DNA from: Verrucomicrobiales bacterium
GTDB lineage: Bacteria > Verrucomicrobiota > Verrucomicrobiia > Limisphaerales > UBA9464
DNA length: 40,786 bases
Reading direction: 5' to 3'
Assembly: GCA_005805505.1 (NCBI GenBank)
Contig: SYMJ01000241.1
Coordinates: forward strand, 1-40,786
In this document: positions 1 to 6,909 of the stretch, one piece after another
Layout: the number at the start of each line of letters is the position of its first letter
How positions within the stretch are numbered: the stretch's first letter is position 1
The notes under the pieces: generated by a model
Told to the model about the DNA's origin: nothing
Databases searched by the model: none
The model's input: only the letters and a program-made list of their open reading frames with translations
Position numbers and translations under genes: made by a program

Positions 1-44
1 GACCCGGCGTTCCCCGGCCCCCCGGTGCTTCCGGATCACCGACC

Positions 45-68
45 GCCCGGTGAGGGCACCGGGCCTAC
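45..68 (-). repeat. REP-like element 1 (minus orientation)
   Basis: The 8-bp arms GCCCGGTG (45-52) and CACCGGGC (57-64) pair perfectly around the loop AGGG. CTAC follows at 65-68, so the minus strand reads GTAG then the palindrome. Confidence 0.75.
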
Positions 69-100
69 AACATGTCCGTTGCCAACCAATAGCCCACCGT

Positions 101-124
101 GTAGGCCGGGTCCCAGGACCCGGC
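101..124 (+). repeat. REP-like element (plus orientation)
   Basis: GTAG at 101-104 is followed by GCCGGGTCC (105-113), CA, and GGACCCGGC (116-124), a perfect 9-bp inverted repeat. It faces opposite to the other elements in the array, giving a BIME-like pair. Position 1-8 (GACCCGGC) matches its right arm, so another copy is probably cut by the window edge. Confidence 0.72.
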
Positions 125-160
125 GTTCCCCGGCCCCCCGGTGCTTCCGGATCACCGACC

Positions 161-185
161 GCCCGGTGAGGGCACCGGGGCCTAC
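161..185 (-). repeat. REP-like element 2 (minus orientation)
   Basis: The hairpin GCCCGGTG-AGGG-CACCGGG is the same as in element 1. One extra G lies before the CCTAC, so the tetranucleotide CTAC is at 182-185. Confidence 0.75.
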
Positions 186-199
186 AACACGTCCAGACC

Positions 200-223
200 G
201 CCCGGTGAGGGCACCGGGCCTAC
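200..223 (-). repeat. REP-like element 3 (minus orientation, partial unit)
   Basis: The hairpin and CTAC tail match element 1, but the 5' part of the 116-base unit is missing. It ends 8 bases before the pilT stop codon. Confidence 0.75.
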
Positions 224-231
224 AACAAGAT

Positions 232-1314
232 TCATTTGCCGTTCGGCTTGAAACGATCGGGGTCTCGGGCCCGGGAAATCGCGGCATCGTAAGAAATTAG
301 ACACTTCGAATAGAGGTCGTAGAGACAGTTGTCCATCAGCACCGAACCATCCCGGCCGCCCAACTGCATAATCGTGTAAAGTTGATGCAATTGATTCTCG
401 CGAATCACCGACCGAGCGGCCGCAGTCATCATCAAGAGTTCGTAAGCCAAGACTCGGCGAGTCCGATCGATGGCAGGCATCAGATCCTGGGCGATGACGC
501 CCTGAAGAGAATTGGCCAACTGCAGCACAACCTGTTTCTGAGCGCTCCCCTCGAAGATCCCGACGATCCGCTCCAGCGCATGCATCGCGCTGGGGGCATG
601 GAGCGTAGCCAGCACCAGATGCCCGGTTTCCGCTGCGGTGAGCGCGGTCTGGATCGTCTCATGGTCGCGCATCTCGCCGATGCAAATAATGTCGGGATCC
701 TGCCTCAGGGCGTGGATGAGCGCATGGTTAAAGGAACGCACATCGGTCAGCACCTCCTGCTGCACCACGATGGCCCGACGGTTTTCATGAACCCGTTCGA
801 TGGGATCTTCAATGGTCAGGATCTTGCAGCGCCGCTCCCCATTGATGAGGTCGACCATGTAGTTCATGGTCGTGGTCTTGCCCGCTCCGGTGGGACCAGT
901 GATCAGGATTAACCCGTTGGTCTTACGAGCCAGTTCATCGATGCGAGACGGAAGGCCAAGTTCCTCGCGAGTCGGAAAGAGCTTTCCACAGAACCGGCAA
1001 CTCAGCTCGGTGACCCCATTGCGCCGGTAGAACGTGACCCGGATCCGACCGGCCACCGCGTGGCGGATGGAAATACACAGTTCCCAAAGCTGATCAAGCT
1101 TCTGCCGCTGCAAGTCGGTCAGGAGCGATTGGGCCATGACTTCGCAGTCCTCGGGCGACACGGCGTCTTCATCGGCCAGGAGGATCTCGCCGGTCACCCG
1201 AAAGGCGGGCGGAACTCCGACGATCACATGCAAATCGGAGGCACCCATCGACACGGCTTCGATGAGCAGTCGATCCATCCGGGAGTGGATGGCGTCGGCG
1301 ATATGAGGGTTCAT
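232..1314 (-). CDS. pilT: PilT-family twitching motility ATPase
   Basis: This is a hexameric ATPase of the type IV pilus retraction family, acting at the cytoplasmic face of the pilus machine. The 360-aa length is normal for PilT/PilU. Walker A is GPTGAGKT (140-147). The Asp-box region follows (about 168-176), the Walker B region contains DPDIICIGEMRD (about 206-217) and the His box is TGHLVLATLH (230-239). The C-terminal AIRNLIRE-like motif of PilT appears in altered form as AARSVIREN. The start overlaps the stop of the upstream TPR gene by 4 bp (1311-1314), so it is the last gene of the minus-strand run. No other pilus gene is in the window, so PilT and PilU cannot be told apart. Confidence 0.9.
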   Translation of the reverse strand: MNPHIADAIHSRMDRLLIEAVSMGASDLHVIVGVPPAFRVTGEILLADEDAVSPEDCEVMAQSLLTDLQRQKLDQLWELCISIRHAVAGRIRVTFYRRNGVTELSCRFCGKLFPTREELGLPSRIDELARKTNGLILITGPTGAGKTTTMNYMVDLINGERRCKILTIEDPIERVHENRRAIVVQQEVLTDVRSFNHALIHALRQDPDIICIGEMRDHETIQTALTAAETGHLVLATLHAPSAMHALERIVGIFEGSAQKQVVLQLANSLQGVIAQDLMPAIDRTRRVLAYELLMMTAAARSVIRENQLHQLYTIMQLGGRDGSVLMDNCLYDLYSKCLISYDAAISRARDPDRFKPNGK

Positions 1315-2087
1315 GATCTAAGAAATCGTCGAAAAACACCGGCGCACCGCTCCAGGAAGCCCGGGCGCTGAGAACGGCTCAAACCATCGCTCGCTGCCAG
1401 GGAATCGGGCTGGATTTGCCAAGCCTGAGTGAAGGAAACCCGGGCCTCGTCATGGAAACTCAGCAGAAGCTGGCAGTCTCCCGCCAGTAGCCATGGCGAA
1501 ATCTCACCCGGGGCCAGACTGCAGGCGTCGCGGGCCGATTGCAGCGCCTTGGCGAACTGGCCGTGGAATCGGCGGATCCGCCCGATCAACCAGAGGCAGG
1601 TCCAGTCGGACGGAAGAATACTGCGGGCCCGTTCGAAGCAATGGTCAGCCTGTTTTTCGCGGCGCGACAAGAACACATCGCCCCGAGCCAGCCAGACATA
1701 GGCCGAATCACCCCGCTCCTCAATGCTGGCATCGGAGAAGGCGATGGCATTGTCGTGGTCCCCCAAGCGCCCGAGAGCGACGGCCTTCGCGGCCAACAAC
1801 TCCGGCGCCTGCGGGAATCGCTCCAGAGCCTTGTCGGCCCACAACCGGGCTTCACGGAATTCGCCCAACTCAATCAAAGACCGCACCTGCCCCGCCCAGG
1901 CCGGAATGCTCGTCGGATTGTGCTCGAGCACGCGGGCGAAAAGCCGCAGGGCCAATTCGAAGTCACCCAGGCAGAATGCGCGCGCGGCCTCCGACGACCA
2001 GTGTGTCTCTCCGGCCGCCGGCCGCAGAGACTGCTGCCCGGAAGAGTCCGGACCTGTTTCAAATTCCAGTTTCCCAAAGCGGCTCAT
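1311..2087 (-). CDS. TPR-repeat protein
   Basis: The 258-aa protein is built of helical tetratricopeptide-like repeats, for example ALRLFARVLEHNPTSIPAWA and EARLWADKALERFPQAPELL, and has no clear signal peptide. A longer reading up to 2261 is open, but the start at 2087 is preferred: its ATG overlaps the upstream TGA in the ATGA pattern used by many pairs in this window, and the extra N-terminal residues look like an out-of-frame reading of the upstream gene. It also overlaps pilT by 4 bp. TPR proteins commonly act as scaffolds in pilus systems (for example PilF/PilW), so a pilus role is possible but rests only on position. Confidence 0.8.
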   Translation of the reverse strand: MSRFGKLEFETGPDSSGQQSLRPAAGETHWSSEAARAFCLGDFELALRLFARVLEHNPTSIPAWAGQVRSLIELGEFREARLWADKALERFPQAPELLAAKAVALGRLGDHDNAIAFSDASIEERGDSAYVWLARGDVFLSRREKQADHCFERARSILPSDWTCLWLIGRIRRFHGQFAKALQSARDACSLAPGEISPWLLAGDCQLLLSFHDEARVSFTQAWQIQPDSLAASDGLSRSQRPGFLERCAGVFRRFLRS

Positions 2088-3040
2088 GGCTGTGTTTGAT
2101 CGTGGAAAAACCATCGGCCATAGACCCGACCTAGGAAATCGGAATGTCGCACCGCCGACATGCGGTGGAAGGCCTCTGCGAAGGGTGCCTCGGCATTGCG
2201 GCGGACTCCGCCGACCATAACGCCCTGCCGTGGCACCCGCACCGTGGGCCAAACAAACCACTGTCCGGGTTCCACCACTTGCTCGCCCTCCATCGGCATG
2301 CCCTCCAGGCGCGGCACCTCACGACCGTTGACTCGCACCAACTTCGGCGTGAAGACGATCCGGTCGCCCGGAAGCCCAAACACCCTGCCGAAAGTTGGGC
2401 CCGGCGCGAAAACCCAGGCAATCTCCTCCTGAGGTTGGATGCGGAACCCCTCTTGATGGAATGCGATCAAATCCCCGCGCTCCACTTTGGAGACCCGGAC
2501 CCGAGGGTTGAACACCGCAGCCATGGTTTGATCCTCAGTGGTGATTCGCAAGGGGGTGGCCACGCGAAGCCGGAACTGATCGAAGCCCGGCAGGTAGACC
2601 AACCAGTAATAAATCGCCCAGCACACCAGCGGCAGCAGGATCCGCTCGGCGAGGCTGGCCGGGTGGCCCTGGTTCGCTTCATGCTGACGCAGCATCAGGA
2701 AGGCCAGTCCGCTGGAATGGCAGGAAGCCATGCCTCCCAAAAACCATCCCATGGTCGGATTGCACAGCAGGATCACGGTGGCCACCGCGCTCAGCCACCA
2801 ACCCACCAAGAAGACCCGGCCCAAGGTCCGCTGACCCAACAGCGCATAACCTCGGCCCGGAATGAGGGCTGCCAAGAACCACTGGAATCCCGTCACCAAC
2901 CTCATCCATTGGCCTAGCGGGCTACTCCTCCACATCCGCCGGAGCGCCAGCCCGAGACGATCGATCGACTGGCCCAGTCGCGGGGAGATCCACCGACGCC
3001 CAGCGCGCGGCGGGTAATAGCTTGAGGTCTCGGAATCCAT
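2084..3040 (-). CDS. S26 signal peptidase homologue, probably catalytically inactive
   Basis: The C-terminal half of this 318-aa protein aligns by eye with type I signal peptidases: a GD box (VERGDLIAF, 187-194), the GRVFGLPGDRIVF block (218-230), a following VRVNGREV strand, and a terminal SDFLGRVYGR segment (300-309). The N-terminal half has several hydrophobic segments (about 50-62, 75-93, 97-117, 133-151), more than the usual one or two. In active enzymes the block reads KR-VGLPGD and the nucleophile lies in SM-P. Here the Lys position is Gly218 and the Ser position reads Thr172-Met173, followed by AAVFNP. Both catalytic residues therefore seem lost. It is co-transcribed with the TPR and pilT genes, with a 4-bp overlap downstream. 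Confidence 0.75.
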   Translation of the reverse strand: MDSETSSYYPPRAGRRWISPRLGQSIDRLGLALRRMWRSSPLGQWMRLVTGFQWFLAALIPGRGYALLGQRTLGRVFLVGWWLSAVATVILLCNPTMGWFLGGMASCHSSGLAFLMLRQHEANQGHPASLAERILLPLVCWAIYYWLVYLPGFDQFRLRVATPLRITTEDQTMAAVFNPRVRVSKVERGDLIAFHQEGFRIQPQEEIAWVFAPGPTFGRVFGLPGDRIVFTPKLVRVNGREVPRLEGMPMEGEQVVEPGQWFVWPTVRVPRQGVMVGGVRRNAEAPFAEAFHRMSAVRHSDFLGRVYGRWFFHDQTQP

Positions 3041-3061
3041 CCGCCGAAGAAGTTGGGAACC

Positions 3062-3262
3062 TCAGTGCTGCTGCTTGTTGTGCAAGGTCACATCCTCCTC
3101 CGGTTCATAATATCCAGAGGTGTGCCGCAATTCTTGGGTTTTTCCGATCATCTGCTCGAAGAACCGGAGGACCTCGACACAGCCTTTGCCTTGGAACCCT
3201 TCGACATGAATTTCGACCTCTCCGGTGGGGCCTATGGTGATTTCGTATTCGCGCGCTTTCAT
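3062..3262 (-). CDS. DUF2997 family protein
   Basis: This 66-aa protein has the DUF2997 pattern: a short beta-hairpin opening (EITIGPTGEVEIHVEGFQGKGC) and then a helix beginning VEVLRFFEQMIGK. Family members are small proteins of unknown function that I recall as lying next to Ycf35/DUF1257 and AAA ATPase genes, as here. The C-terminal part has YYEPEED and a Gln/His-rich end. Gaps are 55 bp to the Ycf35-like gene upstream and 21 bp to the signal peptidase homologue downstream, which fits one transcript. The function is unknown. Confidence 0.8.
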   Translation of the reverse strand: MKAREYEITIGPTGEVEIHVEGFQGKGCVEVLRFFEQMIGKTQELRHTSGYYEPEEDVTLHNKQQH

Positions 3263-3317
3263 GGGGCTGTTGGTCGGTTGGAATCTACTGGGGGGATGAC
3301 TGCGTCAGGACCGCACC

Positions 3318-3791
3318 TTAATTCTGCCAATGTCGGACCCGGAGACGGATAGACTGATTCTGTTCTACGGTCTCCTCGACCAAATCCATCCCCTTGCCCG
3401 CCATCTCGGATTTGAGCTTCGCCAACACATAGTGCTGAACCGTCCGACCGGCGATCTCGTCGCCAATGGCACGCAGCTGCACCTCGGAGAGTCCCTCTCC
3501 GGTGACACACACCGAATCACGCCCGCGGGCATCACGGCTGAACTCGACATTCACCCCGTCGCGAGCCAACTGGATCCGCTGATCCCGACCCAACGTGCCC
3601 GTCACGGCCGAACAGTTCGGCACATCGAGGGTCACTGTGTTTGAGCCGGTACGGAGGTCCTGGTTCAGGCCTTGTTGGGCGACCTCTCGGGCCACGCTGA
3701 AACCCATCGACACCGCCGCCGAGGCGACTGCGGCGCTAATGGCAGGCCAAGAACTAACGACGATGGGGGCGATGATGGCGACGGCACTCAT
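3318..3791 (-). CDS. Ycf35-like (DUF1257-related) protein
   Basis: The last 45 residues of this 157-aa protein (around VQHYVLAKLKSEMAGKGMDL and SIRLRVRHWQN) resemble the end of cyanobacterial Ycf35/DUF1257 proteins, which show a Q-RYA helix, a K-GF turn and a final IRL-V-RW strand. The N-terminus differs from Ycf35. It has a small-residue-rich segment (about 1-35) that could be a signal or membrane helix, then VTLDVPNCSAVTG and a charged region. Its place between the Ycf46-like ATPase (78-bp gap) and DUF2997 (55-bp gap) supports the assignment, because these families are known to cluster. The function is unknown. Confidence 0.6.
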   Translation of the reverse strand: MSAVAIIAPIVVSSWPAISAAVASAAVSMGFSVAREVAQQGLNQDLRTGSNTVTLDVPNCSAVTGTLGRDQRIQLARDGVNVEFSRDARGRDSVCVTGEGLSEVQLRAIGDEIAGRTVQHYVLAKLKSEMAGKGMDLVEETVEQNQSIRLRVRHWQN

Positions 3792-3869
3792 AGTTTTTTG
3801 GGGGATGTCAGGACGTTATGTGGTTGGACCGGGCTCGCTTAGATTCGTCACGCAGGATCGATCCAATGA

Positions 3870-5435
3870 TCAGAACTCCATCTTTCTCGGCAAATGTTCC
3901 CCCAGACCCGCGTTGCGGGGAGTGCTGGCATTGCGCGCCCGACCCTCGGCCCAACTGCGAAGCCGGTTGATTTGCTCATCCATGGTGCGGGCCAGCGGGA
4001 CGGTTTGACGGATGGAATTCAGGACATGCTCGGTCGTCAGATCTCCCCCATCGTAGAAGGCCTCGTACAAAGCGCTGTTGATGGCTTCTTCAATCTCGGC
4101 ACCACTGAAGTCGGTTGAGGCTGCCGCCAAGACGGGTAAATCAAAGTTTTCGGGAAACCGACCCCGCCGCCCGATGTGTACTTTAAAGATATCGGCGCGC
4201 TCGGGTTCTGCTGGAAGATCCACGAAGAAGATCTCGTCGAGGCGGCCTTTGCGGAGCAACTCCGCCGGTAAGTGCGAGATGTCATTGGCCGTGGCGACGA
4301 CGAACACCGGCGCATTCTTCTCGCTCAACCAAGTGAGGAAAGTACCAAAGACGCGGGCGGCCGTGCCCCCATCACTCGAACCACTCCCCTGGGAACCGGA
4401 AAAGGCCTTGTCGATTTCGTCTACCCACAAGATCGCCGGGGCAACTGACTCAGCGACCGCGATGGCGCGGCGCACGTTCTCTTCCGACGAGCCCACCAGG
4501 CTTCCAAACATCCGCCCCATGTCGAAGCGCAGCAACGGCAACTGCCACTGGCTCGAGATGGCCTTAGCGCAAAGGCTTTTGCCGCACCCCTGCACGCCCA
4601 GCAGCAGCACTCCCTTGGGGAACGGTAAACCAAAGATCCGCGCTTCCGGCGAGAAGGCCGATGACCGTTTAACCAGCCAGTCCTTGAGAATGGTCAGGCC
4701 ACCCACGCTGCTGAAGTTCTCGGTGGTGGCGTAATACTCCAGCAGGCCGCTCTTGCGGATAATTTGCTGCTTCTCGGCGAACACCTCGTTGACGTCGTCT
4801 CCGCAGAGGCGCGCGTCCTTAACGATGATCTTGGCGAATACGTTCTCAGCCTCGCCGAGCGTCAAACCCAGGGCCGCTTGCAGCAACCGATCACGACCCG
4901 CCGCGTCGAGATTAATGACCACTTCCTTGATAGAGCGCACATCCTCCAGAATTCGATCCAGCAACGCACCCAGGTCTTCCTTAGTGGGCAATGGGAAACT
5001 CAAGACGGTAATTTCCTTGTCCAATTCCGCGGGAATCTCCAGCAGTGGCGACACTAGGATGACCGTCTTGAAACTGTTCTTCAGGTTCAGCGCGATATCC
5101 TTGAGCTTACGGATGACGGCGAAATTGGACTTCGCTAGGAACGGATGAAAATCCTTGAAGAGGAAAATCGCCGGTTCCACCTGTTCGAGCACCTGATCCA
5201 GAGCGGCCAGCGGGTCTTTGGTGGCACCCGAGCGCCCCTTCTGACTTTGGATATTCGTGCCCGCCGCTATGATGCCCGTGGAATAAGACCACTCGAAGGC
5301 CTTCTTGCCCCGGCGGGCGGCGATGTCCATCACCACAGGGATCACGCGCAGCTCCTCGCTGGTCTGGATATAGATCAGCGGATACCGAGCTCGGATGAGC
5401 ACCTCGAGTTCAGAGGCAAACGTGTTGGAGGTCAT
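3870..5435 (-). CDS. ycf46: Ycf46-like AAA ATPase
   Basis: The N-terminal region of this 521-aa protein (1-230), opening with LEVLIRARYPLIYIQTSEE, is typical of Ycf46. A classic AAA module follows: Walker A GVQGCGKS (280-287), Walker B ILWVDEID (335-342), and second region of homology ATANDISHLPAELLRKGRLD (381-400) with candidate arginine fingers. A linker helix around 245-275 carries SSVGGLTILKDWL. The protein lacks protease or membrane domains, so it is probably a soluble remodelling ATPase. In cyanobacteria the homologue affects photosynthetic and inorganic-carbon physiology; the biochemical substrate is not known. The start overlaps the upstream 80-aa gene by 4 bp. With the Ycf35-like and DUF2997 genes it forms a conserved uncharacterised module. 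Confidence 0.88.
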   Translation of the reverse strand: MTSNTFASELEVLIRARYPLIYIQTSEELRVIPVVMDIAARRGKKAFEWSYSTGIIAAGTNIQSQKGRSGATKDPLAALDQVLEQVEPAIFLFKDFHPFLAKSNFAVIRKLKDIALNLKNSFKTVILVSPLLEIPAELDKEITVLSFPLPTKEDLGALLDRILEDVRSIKEVVINLDAAGRDRLLQAALGLTLGEAENVFAKIIVKDARLCGDDVNEVFAEKQQIIRKSGLLEYYATTENFSSVGGLTILKDWLVKRSSAFSPEARIFGLPFPKGVLLLGVQGCGKSLCAKAISSQWQLPLLRFDMGRMFGSLVGSSEENVRRAIAVAESVAPAILWVDEIDKAFSGSQGSGSSDGGTAARVFGTFLTWLSEKNAPVFVVATANDISHLPAELLRKGRLDEIFFVDLPAEPERADIFKVHIGRRGRFPENFDLPVLAAASTDFSGAEIEEAINSALYEAFYDGGDLTTEHVLNSIRQTVPLARTMDEQINRLRSWAEGRARNASTPRNAGLGEHLPRKMEF

Positions 5436-5674
5436 GGAGAAGTCGATTCAGTGGAGGGGGAGGCGTCGCTCGAATCCAGCGCGGTCTGAAGAAAAAACGC
5501 CAGTTCCGGAGTCAAGTTGTGGGCAAGGATGCGCCCGTCGGTCAGCAGCATTAGCTCCGAAATCACCGGAACCAACTCAGGGCCTGGAACAGAAATAGTG
5601 GACCCGGATGGTTCCGGCCCCGCGGTCAGTCCACAGGGCTCGGTTTCATTTGATCCTTCAGAGAGCGGCGTCAT
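5432..5674 (-). CDS. Hypothetical 80-aa protein
   Basis: I do not recognise this protein. The first 30 residues are Pro/Gly/Ser-rich and look disordered. The centre (ISELMLLTDGRILAHNLTPE) could form a strand-turn-strand, followed by a helix (LAFFLQTALDS) and a Ser-rich tail. There is no signal peptide or membrane helix. It is accepted as a gene because it lies 12 bp after the radical SAM stop and its own stop overlaps the ycf46 start as TCAT on the plus strand (ATGA), the coupling pattern seen throughout the window. It may be a partner or adaptor of the ATPase. Confidence 0.6.
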   Translation of the reverse strand: MTPLSEGSNETEPCGLTAGPEPSGSTISVPGPELVPVISELMLLTDGRILAHNLTPELAFFLQTALDSSDASPSTESTSP

Positions 5675-5686
5675 GCAGTGAGTCTT

Positions 5687-6655
5687 TCAGTCAATGAACC
5701 GCAGTCCGGCCTCCATCCCAATACGGGTGGCCTCCTGGGCCTCACTCAACCGGCCGGGTGCCTTCAGTTCCGCATGACGGCTGCTGAACCAACCCGGCCA
5801 GAAGCCGGTCCTCAAGCTCACCTCCACCTGGGGCAGGTGCTCGGCCATCCACGCCGCAGCCGGGCGCCAGCAGCATTCGAGGTGCCCCGGCAAAAGGAGG
5901 TGCCGCACAATCAGGCGGGTCTGCCCCGCCGCCCAGAGCAGGTTGTCCTGGACGGTCGAGCAGTAACCCTCCACGCGGGCGATGCGACGAGCGCAATCGT
6001 CGTTGCCAAACTTGAGGTCTGCCACCCAACTATCGAAGATCCCATCCAACAGGGCATTGGACACCGAAGTGCCATGGGCGTTGGTTTTCCACACCACAGG
6101 CAATCCGTCCGGCAGGGCCGCCACGAGTTCCAAGGCCGAAGCCAAATGAATCGTCGGCTCGCCCCCGAGGATCATCAGGCTGCGCACCGCACCGGATTCC
6201 CAAGCCCGACCGATGCGGCTCAGCAGAGCCTCCCGCTCGAGCCCTTCGGGAACGGAACCCGCCGACGCATCCCAACTCTCGCGACCGGTGTTGCAGAAAT
6301 CGCACCGGAGATCGCACCCGCTGAAGGCCACCGCAAAGACCGGACACAAATCAGATTCATCCCCCACTTCGATCTGGGCACTGAAAATACGCCCCACGGG
6401 ACCGGCATGACAGGGGCCTCTTTGGCCGGCCAGACGATCCACCCCGCAGCGATGCGCGCACCAATGACAATGACGCAATTGTTCGCGTGCGATGGCGGCC
6501 CGTTGGGATGCCAACCCAGCGCGCGAACCCGTCTCCGAGTGCCCGGGTCCAACACATCGAATCGGGTTCCGGCCGCGGCTCGGGCTCGCAACATAAAACC
6601 CCTCTCGCAAACCCGGTTTCTGGACCGAAGACAGGCTCAAAAGAGTTGCCTCCAC
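5687..6655 (-). CDS. PflX-like (COG1313) radical SAM protein
   Basis: Cys114, Cys118 and Cys121 (GCDLRCDFCN) form the CxxxCxxC site that holds the radical SAM 4Fe-4S cluster. A second cysteine set at 63, 66, 70 and 82 (CHWCAHRCGVDR, then GPCHAG) matches the N-terminal motif of COG1313 proteins, described as pyruvate formate-lyase activase-like but without a proven substrate. GGEPTIH (about 164-170) is the usual SAM-binding GGEP motif. The start at 6655 overlaps the upstream 82-aa gene by 19 bp. The first 60 residues before the cysteines are poorly conserved in style, so the true start could be further downstream. No formate-lyase gene is in the window. Confidence 0.85.
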   Translation of the reverse strand: MEATLLSLSSVQKPGLREGFYVASPSRGRNPIRCVGPGHSETGSRAGLASQRAAIAREQLRHCHWCAHRCGVDRLAGQRGPCHAGPVGRIFSAQIEVGDESDLCPVFAVAFSGCDLRCDFCNTGRESWDASAGSVPEGLEREALLSRIGRAWESGAVRSLMILGGEPTIHLASALELVAALPDGLPVVWKTNAHGTSVSNALLDGIFDSWVADLKFGNDDCARRIARVEGYCSTVQDNLLWAAGQTRLIVRHLLLPGHLECCWRPAAAWMAEHLPQVEVSLRTGFWPGWFSSRHAELKAPGRLSEAQEATRIGMEAGLRFID

Positions 6656-6885
6656 CAGGGTTTTAAGTCGGCACCGATCGGCGGAGCGCCACCCGCCGGA
6701 TTCGCGAGGCTCGCTGTCACGCGCGCTCGCAAATCTTCCGGAACCGGCGTCTGGGACCGGTCCCAGGCGATCAGCGCCTCAGGAGTCTCGAAGTCGACCG
6801 GCGTCCGACCCTCCGTGTGCTGAGTGGACGCACTTTCCAAGTTCGCCTGAGTGACTGTTTGAAGTCGTTGGGACGGGGTGCTCAT
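6637..6885 (-). CDS. Hypothetical 82-aa protein downstream of sigma factor
   Basis: The gene begins 24 bp after the ECF sigma factor stop and runs into the radical SAM gene. The protein is Thr/Gln/Ser-rich at first, then has FETPEALIAWDRSQTPVPED and a predicted helix ending with WWRQLF. It has no clear membrane segment, and the zinc-binding HxxxCxxC of ZAS anti-sigma factors is absent. The position suggests an anti-sigma or regulatory partner, but nothing in the sequence proves that. Confidence 0.6.
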   Translation of the reverse strand: MSTPSQRLQTVTQANLESASTQHTEGRTPVDFETPEALIAWDRSQTPVPEDLRARVTASLANPAGGAPPIGADLKPWWRQLF

Positions 6886-6909
6886 GGGGGAATTGGCAAA
6901 AATAGGGGT

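Larger units (their letters stand above)
1..226. repeat. REP/BIME-like palindromic repeat array
   Basis: A unit starting GACCCGGCGTTCCCC occurs at 1 and again at 117, a period of 116 bases. The two copies are almost identical through CCTACAAC; the second has one extra G. A third, partial copy lies at 196-226. Each copy contains a GC-rich hairpin followed by CTAC (GTAG on the minus strand), and an opposite-facing GTAG hairpin lies between copies 1 and 2. GTAG next to an imperfect palindrome is the known layout of bacterial REP elements, and paired opposite REPs form BIMEs. The array sits directly after the pilT stop, a usual extragenic REP position, and probably extends left of the window because position 1 begins inside a hairpin arm. 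Confidence 0.8.

Noticed and set aside
1-226. CRISPR array
   Set aside because: The repeats are few and self-complementary, have a 116-base period with near-identical sequence throughout and no unique spacers, and no cas genes are in the window.
5678-6823. 381-codon open frame on the plus strand
   Set aside because: It is antisense to the radical SAM gene with its two intact cysteine motifs. The plus-strand translation is low in complexity and unrecognisable.
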